Shown: positions 54,206 to 62,383 of the stretch, piece after piece
Numbering within the stretch: position 1 is the stretch's first letter
Layout of the letters: every line of letters starts with the position of its first letter
Assembly (NCBI RefSeq): GCF_000330725.2
Contig: NZ_AMZY02000013.1
Location: 186,001-250,000, forward strand
Length of the DNA stretch: 64,000 bases
Source: Mariniradius saccharolyticus AK6
GTDB lineage: Bacteria; Bacteroidota; Bacteroidia; Cytophagales; Cyclobacteriaceae
Reading direction: 5' to 3'
Position numbers and translations under genes: made by a program
The notes under the pieces: generated by a model
What the model was told of the DNA's origin: nothing
Database searches by the model: none
What the model saw: the letters and a program-made list of their open reading frames with translations, nothing else

Positions 54206-54937
54206 TCACCATGGATGCGGTGTGCCGTCGTAATTCACAAAACTTCCTGAATTCTCTAGCCTAGCTTTTTCGAGTACATTTTGGATGATCAATTTGACGG
54301 ATTCTTCGGGAGTGAACTCCGCCTTTTGGCCTCCCATATCTGTTTTGACCCAGCCGGGATTCACATTGAGGCAGATAATACCATCGCGCTTTAGCTCAAA
54401 TGCCATTGATTTGTTGAGCACATTCAGCAGGTTTTTGCTGCCGACGTAGCCATAGTGTCCACCGAAGCGGAGATTGTTGACCGATGCCAACCAGCTTGAA
54501 ATATTCAAGACCACAGGTTGTTGGCCTTTTTTTAAAAGCCCACGGAAGTGTTTTACGACTAGCAGGGGTGCGATGCTATTGATATGGATGACTTTGAGCA
54601 TTTCCTCGGCATCCAATTGGTCCAGGTAAAAGGCCTTGGCCATTTTATCTTTATCAGCATAATCCTTTGGATTGACCCCAGCGTTGTTCACGATCAGGTC
54701 GATCCTACCAAACATTCCGGCCGACCACGTCGCCAATTGCGCCAATTGGCCTTCGTCGGTGACTTCCAAAGCCCTCGGATACACTACTAAATCCTGATCA
54801 TTGAGGTTTGCTGCCGCTTCACGAGCCTTTTCAAAATCCCTTGCCGTCAGGATGACCTTGTAGCCGCCTTTTGCCAATTGCCTACACCATTCGAATCCAA
54901 GCCCTTTGTAGGCGCCGGTCACCAAGGCTATTTTCAC
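54206..54937 (-). CDS. SDR-family oxidoreductase
   Basis: A 243-residue short-chain dehydrogenase: ALVTGAYKGLGFEWCRQLA (cofactor), NNAGVNP, the catalytic Ser in LNISSWL, and YVGSK as the Tyr-x-x-x-Lys motif. NVNPGWVKTDMGGQKA is typical of the carbonyl-reductase-like subgroup. Last gene of the five-gene minus-strand operon starting at 58097; its start overlaps the end of the F420-reductase-like gene by four bases. Confidence 0.88.
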   Translation of the reverse strand: MKIALVTGAYKGLGFEWCRQLAKGGYKVILTARDFEKAREAAANLNDQDLVVYPRALEVTDEGQLAQLATWSAGMFGRIDLIVNNAGVNPKDYADKDKMAKAFYLDQLDAEEMLKVIHINSIAPLLVVKHFRGLLKKGQQPVVLNISSWLASVNNLRFGGHYGYVGSKNLLNVLNKSMAFELKRDGIICLNVNPGWVKTDMGGQKAEFTPEESVKLIIQNVLEKARLENSGSFVNYDGTPHPW

Positions 54938-55551
54938 CTTTTCAAAAGTTTAAATCCGATTTCCCGTCCTTGTCCTTGGAACATGGCCAAGTTGATCCAA
55001 AACCAGGCGAATTGTTCCATCAACTCGAATTTGTCATTGCCACCGATAGGATAACATTCCCCAAATCCCGCGTCTTTAGCCAATTGGATGGCTGCGGCTT
55101 TCCCCTTTTCACTGTCTCCGGCAACAAACATGTCAATGGCCTGATTGTAATAAACAGGATTGATCATATTGTTGAAACCAGTAGTATTGAAGCATTTGAC
55201 AATATCTCTGGTCTGGGTATTCGCCAGAATTGCCGCTGCGGTAGTTTTGAATCCCTGTGGTCCACGTCCCATGACAATGTTCATGGCGTCAATGATGATT
55301 TTGCCGGTGGTGTCCCCTAAGGATTGGGCAACCTCGGCGGCGGCTGGAGCGGGCGTTGCGATCAAGATGATGTCAGCTTTTGTTACAGCCTCGCCCACGG
55401 TATGTGCAGTGGTATTTGGATTTTTCAGCAGTTCTTTTCCCTTGAAGTTCGTAAGATCCTGCACACCCAAAAAGATCTGATGCCCTGCCTTGGCCCATTT
55501 TGTTGCAAGTGCGCCGCCTACATTTCCGGTTCCGATGATTGCGATTTTCAT
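54934..55551 (-). CDS. NADP-dependent F420-reductase-like oxidoreductase
   Basis: A 205-residue Rossmann protein related to NADPH-dependent F420 reductases and to the NADP-binding part of STEAP-type ferric reductases. IAIIGTGNVGGALATKWA is the dinucleotide site; IILIATPAPAAAEVAQSL and IIIDAMNIVMGRGPQG follow. Bacteroidota generally lack F420, so the real acceptor is probably another flavin or small molecule. It is the fourth gene of the five-gene operon, with a 27-base gap to the upstream bestrophin gene. Confidence 0.82.
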   Translation of the reverse strand: MKIAIIGTGNVGGALATKWAKAGHQIFLGVQDLTNFKGKELLKNPNTTAHTVGEAVTKADIILIATPAPAAAEVAQSLGDTTGKIIIDAMNIVMGRGPQGFKTTAAAILANTQTRDIVKCFNTTGFNNMINPVYYNQAIDMFVAGDSEKGKAAAIQLAKDAGFGECYPIGGNDKFELMEQFAWFWINLAMFQGQGREIGFKLLKR

Positions 55552-55578
55552 ATGATGGTCGGTTGATTGATGTTTAAT

Positions 55579-56514
55579 TTAGTACAAATACCCTTCAAAA
55601 GGCTTAGCAGGTGCGGGAAGATCCTTATCGCCAAGCATCTCTCTCAAGTCCCGTTCAATTGTTATGCAAAGTGCCGTCAATGGCACATCTGTGATTCGGT
55701 TTTCAAATGGATCCTCATTGACTTCGCCGACCTTGGCCAGGATCGCAAATACGAAGGAAATGATCAGCGTAACGGGAATTACTAGATAGCCAATTTCCAT
55801 ACGGCCGAAGTCGCCAATCAATGAAAACGGAAGCAGGAGCATAAAGGCGTAAAGGAATAGCCTTGTGAAAAAATCGTATTGGCGGAGTAGGGGCGTGTTT
55901 TTGATCCGCTCGCAACTTCCCTGGTAGTTAGCCAAAGCGAGCAGTTGGCCCTCCATTTGAAAGGAATCAAATCCTCCCAATGTGCCATTGGACATGGCCT
56001 GATAGATTTTTCTTCCCATCATCAGCTGAAGAAAATTGGGCTTGTTTTGACTATTGGTTAAAGTATCAAATTCATCTGAAGAAAGATAAGTTTGGAGTTC
56101 TTCCCAATTATCCTGTTTTCTCAAGTGTAGCCGAAGCGCGTGTGCCCAAGCAATGCAACACTCCACCATTTCCTTTTTGAAGGATTCGCTTCGTTCCTTT
56201 TCGTAATTGGCTTGATGTGAGTGACTGTCCGTAAACGTGATGATCAACCTCGCCAAGATTCTGCTTGAGTTAACGATTCCGCCCCAAAGGGTCCTTGCTT
56301 CCCACCAGCGTCCATAGGAGCTATTGTTCCGAAAGGCAATAAAAATCGCTAAAGCACTTCCGAGGATAGCTGAAATGGAAAAGGGTAATGCAATAGCGCT
56401 TATCTTAAATTCAAAAATTATCCAGACCAGCATGGAAACCAGCAATGAAAAGATTATTTCCCTGTGGACATACCCGAAAACCTTGATTGGGTTGAAATTT
56501 CTTTTGAGGATCAT
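55579..56514 (-). CDS. Bestrophin-family ion channel
   Basis: A 311-residue membrane protein of the bestrophin/UPF0187 (RFP-TM) family. The N-terminal helices include SLLVSMLVWIIFEFKIS and the signature SISAILGSALAIFIAFRNNS, followed by YGRWWEARTLWGGIVNSSR. A second pair of helices lies near residues 220-260, and the NPFENRITDVPL-type segment (here EDPFENRITDVPLTALCI) is characteristic. Bacterial homologues are pentameric channels conducting Na+ or Cl-. Within the operon it lies four bases from the upstream DUF481 gene. Confidence 0.9.
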   Translation of the reverse strand: MILKRNFNPIKVFGYVHREIIFSLLVSMLVWIIFEFKISAIALPFSISAILGSALAIFIAFRNNSSYGRWWEARTLWGGIVNSSRILARLIITFTDSHSHQANYEKERSESFKKEMVECCIAWAHALRLHLRKQDNWEELQTYLSSDEFDTLTNSQNKPNFLQLMMGRKIYQAMSNGTLGGFDSFQMEGQLLALANYQGSCERIKNTPLLRQYDFFTRLFLYAFMLLLPFSLIGDFGRMEIGYLVIPVTLIISFVFAILAKVGEVNEDPFENRITDVPLTALCITIERDLREMLGDKDLPAPAKPFEGYLY

Positions 56515-56518
56515 AGCG

Positions 56519-57328
56519 TCAATTTTTCTTGATTTGATAGCTCAGGCCGAAGGTGAGAATTCGATCCACCTGCCGGACTTTTGAAGTGACTACCTGCTCG
56601 TAGGTGTAGGTATATTGCAAAGCGGCGGCGAGACCCTTCCAAACAGGCAAGTCGATTCCCATCTCCAAGGAAGCGCGGTTGTTGGGTACATCTTCGATGC
56701 CTGGTTGCCAATAGGCAGTATAGTAAAGCCTTACTTTTTGCTTAAATAATCTATGCCAACCAGCCAGATAGACCGTTCCCCTCCAGATTGGGATGGAGCT
56801 TCGCCCATTGTAAAAGCCTTCATTGAATTGATCGTCTCTAAAGGAAGTATTTTCATAAATCAGACTTCCTGATAGCTTGAGATTGTTTTTGGAATGTTGG
56901 ATTACCTGCCAAGTGTATCCCGCACCCCCGAAAAACCTATTTTTGATTTCCCTCCGAAAATTGGTCTGAATAAAAACCATGGCAAACGGGTAGTATTTGC
57001 GAAAAGGTTTGAAATACAGGTAGTTTCTGCTGTTGATATCATTGTCAACTTTGAACCCACTGAATTCTTGGTAAAGGCTGTTGTTTTGGCTTTTGAATAC
57101 CAAGGCTTTGTTGGTATTGCTGACGACATCCAACCTGCCACTCACAATCAGCAAATCCACGTTTCCTTTTTGCAAAGCCCCGGTTACACCTGTACGAAGT
57201 TGGAAACTTGCCGTGTCGCTTTCATTCAATTGGGCCTTGGCAAGGAAGGTAAGGGAATAGAGGAAAAGGCAAATCAGTAGCCTTTTGTCTTTCAAAAAAC
57301 GTAAATCCTTTGCCTCCATTCCTTGCAT
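56519..57328 (-). CDS. DUF481 outer-membrane beta-barrel protein
   Basis: A 269-residue exported protein. Residues ~18-32 form the hydrophobic part of a signal peptide (LICLFLYSLTFLAKA, cleavage before Q); ATG 57319 is an equally possible start. The mature part is a chain of alternating beta strands (FFGGAGYTWQVIQHSKNNLK, then LEMGIDLPVWKG) ending in LTFGLSYQIKKN, as in DUF481 proteins, which are predicted outer-membrane barrels. Second gene of the five-gene operon, four bases after the DJ-1-like gene. Confidence 0.82.
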   Translation of the reverse strand: MQGMEAKDLRFLKDKRLLICLFLYSLTFLAKAQLNESDTASFQLRTGVTGALQKGNVDLLIVSGRLDVVSNTNKALVFKSQNNSLYQEFSGFKVDNDINSRNYLYFKPFRKYYPFAMVFIQTNFRREIKNRFFGGAGYTWQVIQHSKNNLKLSGSLIYENTSFRDDQFNEGFYNGRSSIPIWRGTVYLAGWHRLFKQKVRLYYTAYWQPGIEDVPNNRASLEMGIDLPVWKGLAAALQYTYTYEQVVTSKVRQVDRILTFGLSYQIKKN

Positions 57329-57332
57329 GAAA

Positions 57333-58097
57333 TTATTTGGTAAGCATTTCCACGACCATTTCAGCCGCAGCAGCGCCTGAGTTTTGTTGTTGGCCGGTGA
57401 TTAGGTTGCCGTCTTTGATGGCATAAGAGGCAAAGGGTGCTGATACTTTGAAGGTTGTTCCCTTGATTTTTCTGGCCTCGTTTTCTATCCGGTAGGGCTG
57501 AATTTTCATACCTACCGCCTGATCGGCAAATTCCTCCTCCGCATCTGCGAATCCTGTCCAGGTTTTTCCAGCTACCAACAATTCCCCGTTGGACTTTTTC
57601 GCCTCCAAGAGCAGGGTAGTGGAATGGCAAACAGCTGCACTTGGTTTGCCGGCTTCATAGAAAGCGACAAATAGTTTTTCCAATTCTTCGTTTCCTCTGA
57701 ATGTATACATCGGGCCTTGTCCACCAACAAGGAAAATAGCATCAAAGTCTGCCGGATTTACCGCTGTAAGCTTTTTGGTGTTTTCCAGCATGGCATTGAA
57801 TTCAGGCTTCTGCATATAGCCTAGTGAAATCACGTCATGGGCTGAGTAACCGCTCGGATCGGTAGGATTGGAGTAGCTGTCCATTTCCAGTTTGCCACCT
57901 TCCGTGGACACCAACTCCACTTCGTATCCTGCCTCTTGGAAAACCCGTAAAGGATGGGTCAACTCCGCGATCCAAAAGCCAATCGGCCAACCTGTTTGTT
58001 TGGAGACGGATGGGGAACTAGCCACCATGAGAATTTTTCCTTTGGATGGCGCACCGTGAAAGTGCACGTAGTTTTGTCTTTCTTGAATCTGGGTCAT
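57333..58097 (-). CDS. DJ-1/PfpI-family (Hsp31-like) class I glutamine amidotransferase
   Basis: A 254-residue protein of the DJ-1/PfpI superfamily, closest to Hsp31-like glyoxalase/deglycase proteins. GFWIAELTHPLRVFQEAGYE is the conserved N-terminal Glu region, and PSAAVCHSTTLLLEA holds the reactive Cys of the nucleophile elbow, with His next to it. ILVGGQGPM (as IFLVGGQGP) precedes it. Such proteins detoxify methylglyoxal-type electrophiles. It is the first gene of the five-gene operon, divergent from the HxlR-type regulator, which suggests control by that regulator. Confidence 0.88.
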   Translation of the reverse strand: MTQIQERQNYVHFHGAPSKGKILMVASSPSVSKQTGWPIGFWIAELTHPLRVFQEAGYEVELVSTEGGKLEMDSYSNPTDPSGYSAHDVISLGYMQKPEFNAMLENTKKLTAVNPADFDAIFLVGGQGPMYTFRGNEELEKLFVAFYEAGKPSAAVCHSTTLLLEAKKSNGELLVAGKTWTGFADAEEEFADQAVGMKIQPYRIENEARKIKGTTFKVSAPFASYAIKDGNLITGQQQNSGAAAAEMVVEMLTK

Positions 58098-58216
58098 GAT
58101 CGTAACTTTTTTGTGTTGAGGATGAACAAAGTTTGGTTTTTACACTACCTTTAACAATATACTTACCCAAATTCACGATATGCACCTTTTGGTGAGAAAT
58201 GGAAAAATGACTCATT
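58098..58216. promoter_or_regulatory. Divergent control region of the DJ-1-like operon and HxlR gene
   Basis: A 119-base region between divergent starts, where the regulator should bind. The visible symmetry is CACC-TTTT-GGTG near 58182-58193, a possible part-operator. No promoter with a perfect TAnnTTTG box is present; on the minus strand AAACTTTG is a one-mismatch candidate. Confidence 0.4.
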
Positions 58217-58564
58217 ATGCCTGATTTTATATTTAATAAGAAGCTGTACTACAATCCTGTCGAGTTTGCGATGGACAGGATAGGAGGGACCTGGAAAATG
58301 CCCATACTTTGGAGATTGAAAAATCGCGTGATGCGCTACGGAGAGTTGAAGAAGGATATTCCTCACATTACGCACAAGATGCTAACAAGCCAGCTAAGGG
58401 AATTGGAGGAGGAAGGTTTTATTGTCAGAAAAGTTTATCCCGTCGTGCCTCCGAAGGTGGAATATTCGATTACAGAGCGTGGACTATCCGCCATTCCGAT
58501 CATTGACACGATCCGCAACTATGGCCTACAGTTGATGAATGAATTTGGAATTGATCATAAATAA
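58217..58564 (+). CDS. HxlR-family transcriptional regulator without cysteine
   Basis: A 115-residue winged-helix regulator. The family core is clear: NPVEFAMDRIGGTWKMPILW (residues 13-32), RYGELKKDIPHITHKMLTSQ (recognition helix region) and LRELEEEGFIVRKVYP, followed by the wing and KVEYSITERG. Canonical redox-sensing members have a Cys just before PVE; here that position is Asn, and the whole protein has no Cys. It therefore probably senses a ligand or acts constitutively. Divergent from the DJ-1-like operon. The cysteine-desulfurase gene begins ten bases downstream. Confidence 0.92.
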   Translation: MPDFIFNKKLYYNPVEFAMDRIGGTWKMPILWRLKNRVMRYGELKKDIPHITHKMLTSQLRELEEEGFIVRKVYPVVPPKVEYSITERGLSAIPIIDTIRNYGLQLMNEFGIDHK

Positions 58565-58573
58565 CCGAAAGCC

Positions 58574-59725
58574 ATGGACTACCCTATATATCTGGACTAC
58601 AATGCTACGACTCCCTGCCATCCTGAGGTATTGGAAGCGATGTTGCCTTGGTTTTCACAAAATTTTGGAAATGCAGCGAGCAAAAGCCATGCTTACGGAT
58701 GGGTGGCAGAAGATGCGGTAGAACGTGCGCGCGAACAGATCGCAAGGCTGATAGGAGCCAAGACCAAAGAAATCATTTTCACCTCAGGGGCAACGGAATC
58801 ACTGAATTTGGCCATACGCGGGACCTTTGAACACTATTCAAATGAAAGGCAACACTACATCACCTGCAAAACAGAACACAAGGCAGTATTGGACAATTTC
58901 CAAAAACTCGAATCACTTGGCGCAGAAGTTACCTACCTTGACGTTGATAGCCAGGGTACCATTGATTTGGATGAATTGAAAAGGCAAATTAAGCCTGATA
59001 CTAAAATGATTTGCCTGATGTGGGCTAACAATGAGACTGGACACCTCCATCCGGTTTCGGAAATCGCCGAGATCGCGGAGGAAGCCGGGATCATTTTTTG
59101 CACCGATGCGGTACAAGCTGCGGGAAAAGTCCCCGTCCATACGCAGGGAATCCACCTGATGGCTATGTCGGCACACAAGATGTATGGGCCAAAAGGCGTC
59201 GGTGCATTATACATCCGCCACAACCATGAATTGCCAAAACCTCTTCCCATCATGCTCGGGGGTGGGCATGAAAAAGGCTTCCGAAGCGGTACGCTCAATG
59301 TGCCGGGAATTGTAGGCTTCGGGAAAGCTGCCAAAATCAGATTGAGAGAAATGGTGAAAGAAGGGGAGAGGCTACGTGTTCTGCGCGATAAATTGGAAAT
59401 CGAGCTTCTAAAAATAACTGGAACATATTTAAACGGCAGTCGCGAAAACAGACTGCCCCACGTCTCCAACATAGCCTTTGAGGGTGTAGAAGGTGAGGAA
59501 TTGCTCAAACAATTGAACAGAAAAATCGCCGTGAGTTCAGGTTCGGCCTGTACGAGTATTTCACCAAAGCCATCACACGTCCTTTCCGCCATGGGCCTTC
59601 CCGCTGACTTGGGCAGATCGTCCGTACGTTTTTCCCTCGGAACAAACACTTCGGAGCAAGAGATCCAATCCGCTTTGGATTGGGTGAGAGAGGTGGTAAG
59701 GGGAGGTTTTTCACCTGGCTCATAA
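58574..59725 (+). CDS. Cysteine desulfurase family protein
   Basis: A 383-residue PLP-dependent class V aminotransferase of the NifS/IscS type. IYLDYNATTPCHPEVLEAML opens the fold; FTSGATESLNLAI is the PLP-phosphate loop; MSAHKMYGPKG contains the Schiff-base Lys; and SSGSACTS supplies the catalytic Cys. AKR-type C-terminal residues are absent. The Cys-loop is IscS-like in length. It is adjacent to the HxlR gene, ten bases apart and on the same strand, but not to isc or suf genes; it may supply sulfur for FeS clusters or the molybdenum cofactor of the hydroxylase. Confidence 0.93.
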   Translation: MDYPIYLDYNATTPCHPEVLEAMLPWFSQNFGNAASKSHAYGWVAEDAVERAREQIARLIGAKTKEIIFTSGATESLNLAIRGTFEHYSNERQHYITCKTEHKAVLDNFQKLESLGAEVTYLDVDSQGTIDLDELKRQIKPDTKMICLMWANNETGHLHPVSEIAEIAEEAGIIFCTDAVQAAGKVPVHTQGIHLMAMSAHKMYGPKGVGALYIRHNHELPKPLPIMLGGGHEKGFRSGTLNVPGIVGFGKAAKIRLREMVKEGERLRVLRDKLEIELLKITGTYLNGSRENRLPHVSNIAFEGVEGEELLKQLNRKIAVSSGSACTSISPKPSHVLSAMGLPADLGRSSVRFSLGTNTSEQEIQSALDWVREVVRGGFSPGS

Positions 59726-59785
59726 CAAAGAATCGATTTTACAAAATACAGAACACAAGCGATGTAGGTTCAGTATATTTAAGGT

Positions 59786-60394
59786 ATGGAAACCAAAAAG
59801 CCAGATATTGTCAATGAACCCGAAGCCGAATATGGAATGTATTCGTACGCCGATTATTTGACTTGGCAGTTTGATGAAGTAGTCGAGCTTATCAGGGGAA
59901 AGATTTTCAAAAAAGCTGCTGCTGCACCGAAGCGAATTCATCAGAAGGTATCGGGTGAGCTTTCATTTCGATTGTCCGGATTTCTAAAGGGTAAGAAATG
60001 CGAAGTTTATACTGCCCCGTTTGACGTGCGTTTTCCAAAGAAATCAAAAGATGACCGTAAGATTCATGATGTGGTGCAGCCTGACATCTGTGTCATTTGC
60101 GATCCAGAAAAGCTCGACGACCGTGGCTGTATCGGTGCGCCGGATTTGATCGTGGAAATCCTTTCTCCTGGCAACAGCGAAACCGAGCTCAGGCACAAAT
60201 TCAGACTCTATGAATCCCAGGGCGTGAAAGAATACTGGATCATCCATCCCGAAAACCAGAATCTACTGATCTACACACTGGTTGAGGGAAAGTATCAGAC
60301 AACCCGCCTGCTTACTTCCGGAGATATCGTGGAATCTATGGCTATCAGCGGGTTCAAACTGGATTTAGAGGACTTTTTCAAGGATATCGACTGA
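59786..60394 (+). CDS. Uma2-family endonuclease-like protein (DUF820)
   Basis: A 202-residue protein of the Uma2 (DUF820) family with the PD-(D/E)xK-like core. The motifs are in VVQPDICVICDP (Asp), GAPDLIVEILSPGNSETELR (Asp and Glu) and the EYWIIHP strand that follows. YADYLTWQFDEVVELIRGKI at the start is the family N-terminus. The family is abundant in cyanobacteria and Bacteroidota; nuclease activity is predicted from fold, without a settled role. It is not next to any defence gene and stands about 60 bases from the cysteine desulfurase. Confidence 0.85.
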   Translation: METKKPDIVNEPEAEYGMYSYADYLTWQFDEVVELIRGKIFKKAAAAPKRIHQKVSGELSFRLSGFLKGKKCEVYTAPFDVRFPKKSKDDRKIHDVVQPDICVICDPEKLDDRGCIGAPDLIVEILSPGNSETELRHKFRLYESQGVKEYWIIHPENQNLLIYTLVEGKYQTTRLLTSGDIVESMAISGFKLDLEDFFKDID

Positions 60395-60469
60395 AACCTA
60401 AACCCAGCTTCAAAATCCCGTCGGCTTTCAGGCTGTCATTCAGAGAGCAAAAAAATCCAACTCAATCCC

Positions 60470-61081
60470 TCAGACTTCACCTGGTTCGTTTTTCTTTTTA
60501 TTCTGCAAACCCTGATAGTCTGCAGGGGTATCGATGTCGATGATACCTTTTGGGAAGTCTAGTTTTTCTACGACGTGAGGGTTGGCAGCGATCAGTTTTC
60601 TTGCTCCCTCTTGTCCTTGGAGCGAGAGCAATGAAGGAAACATTTCCCGCGAAAAAACGGCGGGCGCGCCCACGGTTTCTCCATACGAGCAAGCGACAAT
60701 TGTGCTTCCACTATCTTGTTGCTTTTTGACCAATTCTTTCATCAGAAAATGATCCACATGCGGTTGGTCACAAAGGGTAATCAGCACGCTGTCGAACCGC
60801 CTATCATCGGCCAAAGCTTCAACGCCCGCCCGGATGCTTGAAGCCATGCCACTTTGCCATTGTTCGTTGATGATGACCACAGTGCCATCCAGTTTGGTTT
60901 TTTCCGCAATCAATTCATGGTTGGCGCCAAGGACAACTACCACAGACGCTGCTTTTGTCGACAATGCTTCATCGATAATGTGTTGAAGTAGGGTTTTTCC
61001 GTTGTACTCCAACAACTGCTTTGGCTGACCCAATCTGGAGGAGCCGCCGGCAGCCAAGAGCATGATCGCAGTTTTATCCAT
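60470..61081 (-). CDS. MocA-like nucleotidyltransferase (molybdenum cofactor cytidylyltransferase type)
   Basis: A 203-residue NTP transferase. ATG 61081 is used because the fold starts there (AIMLLAAGGSSRLGQPKQL); the frame from 61147 adds 22 residues that overlap the XdhC gene. The motif LCDQPHVDHFLMKELV carries the metal Asp, and GAPAVFSREMF is typical of MocA/MobA-like enzymes that attach CMP or GMP to molybdopterin. It overlaps the upstream XdhC stop by eight bases (ATGGATAA), so they are translationally coupled. It is the likely cofactor maturase for the molybdenum hydroxylase at 48.7-51.4 kb. Confidence 0.88.
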   Translation of the reverse strand: MDKTAIMLLAAGGSSRLGQPKQLLEYNGKTLLQHIIDEALSTKAASVVVVLGANHELIAEKTKLDGTVVIINEQWQSGMASSIRAGVEALADDRRFDSVLITLCDQPHVDHFLMKELVKKQQDSGSTIVACSYGETVGAPAVFSREMFPSLLSLQGQEGARKLIAANPHVVEKLDFPKGIIDIDTPADYQGLQNKKKNEPGEV

Positions 61082-62186
61082 GGATAGGGCCATCCTTTTC
61101 CCTGAGATGAATGGGTTTCTTTCGATTGAGGACAGTGCGGATTTCACTCAGGACAGAAAGCGCGATTTCCTCCGAGCCTTCCGCCCCGATATCTAGGCCG
61201 AGTGGGGCATAAAGGTTTTCCTGTGACACGGCAATACCTTTTCCCGCCAATCGTTCGATTAGCTTTTGGGATTTCTTTTTTGGACCCAGGATGCCAATGT
61301 AGGGGAGATTTTCTGACTGGAGTTTTTCAAGAATAACCGCTTCATAGTCAAAATTATGGGTCATGAGCAAGGCGACTGTAAATGGATCAAAATCAAGGGC
61401 GTCAAGTACCGAATCCGCAGGTCCTACAACGATTTGGTTCACAGTTCCGAACCTTTGCTTGGTCGCATGGTTTTTTCTTCCATCAAAAAGAACAACCTGC
61501 CAGCCCAACAAATCCGCCATTTTTGCCACCGGTATCGTATCGTTACCCGCACCAAAAAGCAGTATGCGTATAGCCGGCCTGATTGGTTCTATAAAGGTGA
61601 AAAATCCATCAGTGTTACTTATATTTTGAGTAGCAAATTCCTGATTTCCAATTAAATATTTTACTTTTTCCAATACGAGATTGAGGAGATCTTTGGATAC
61701 CGTTTCAGGCTTTCCGATGAACTCATTGTCGAGAAAAATGCCGAATGTCCCAATTTGCTCCGACCGCTGGTTTTCCAGTGAAACGGTGGTCACGATCCAA
61801 GAAACGGATCTCGTTTGTATGGTCTTTTCCAAAAGTGCGACGGGATTATTGGGGTCATCGAAATCCACGGGCTCGATCAAAACCTGAATGATACCGTTGC
61901 AACCCAGTCCGATACCGAATTTTTGGTCATCCTCGTCCGTCGTATCGTAAGTGACCACCATGGATTTTTGTTGGAAAATCACTGTTTGCGCTTTCCTGAG
62001 TGCGTCACCTTCCAAACACCCCCCCGAAATGGCACCGACTAATTCGCCTGACTCCGTCACCAACATCCTTGCCCCCGGTCTCCGATAGGCCGAACCGTCC
62101 ACTTTCACCACAGTCGCCAAAGCCACCCTTTGGTTCATGGATTTGCTGTTTCTATATGCATCTACAATGCTGTCGAATTCCTTCAT
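61074..62186 (-). CDS. XdhC-family molybdenum-enzyme maturation protein
   Basis: A 370-residue XdhC/CoxI-type protein, which binds molybdenum cofactor, has it sulfurated and inserts it into the hydroxylase. The N-terminal XdhC segment is ATVVKVDGSAYRRPGARMLV and AISGGCLEGDALRKA; the C-terminal Rossmann domain starts with ILLFGAGNDTIPVAKMADLL. A conserved late block is GAEGSEEIALSVLSEI. First gene of the pair with the MocA-like transferase. The enzyme it serves is about 10 kb away on the other strand, so the pathway is split but probably linked. Confidence 0.9.
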   Translation of the reverse strand: MKEFDSIVDAYRNSKSMNQRVALATVVKVDGSAYRRPGARMLVTESGELVGAISGGCLEGDALRKAQTVIFQQKSMVVTYDTTDEDDQKFGIGLGCNGIIQVLIEPVDFDDPNNPVALLEKTIQTRSVSWIVTTVSLENQRSEQIGTFGIFLDNEFIGKPETVSKDLLNLVLEKVKYLIGNQEFATQNISNTDGFFTFIEPIRPAIRILLFGAGNDTIPVAKMADLLGWQVVLFDGRKNHATKQRFGTVNQIVVGPADSVLDALDFDPFTVALLMTHNFDYEAVILEKLQSENLPYIGILGPKKKSQKLIERLAGKGIAVSQENLYAPLGLDIGAEGSEEIALSVLSEIRTVLNRKKPIHLREKDGPIHG

Positions 62187-62370
62187 ACCTTAGAAATTTG
62201 GGGTAATCTATCGTTTTTTGTCCAAAATTAGACCTGAATATCCAATTCAGGCAGTATTTCCGGGACCAGTTGCACAATAAAATAGACAGTGGAAACCCAA
62301 AATATTAATTCCGTTAAAAGTTGTTAAAATTCTTGTTTGCTATTGGTAGGAAATCCCCAAAATTTGATTG

Positions 62371-62378
62371 TATTTTTG
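62371..62378 (+). promoter_or_regulatory. Bacteroidota -7 box of the cold-shock gene (TATTTTTG)
   Basis: TATTTTTG matches TAnnTTTG exactly, six bases before the ATG at 62384. Transcription would begin almost at the start codon, so the mRNA would be nearly leaderless if this is the real promoter. The upstream TTG element is not clear. Confidence 0.45.
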
Positions 62379-62383
62379 TGCAT

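Noticed and set aside
59786-60394. Uma2 protein as part of a defence island
   Set aside because: No restriction, toxin, CRISPR or retron genes are adjacent; the family is common as a solitary gene.
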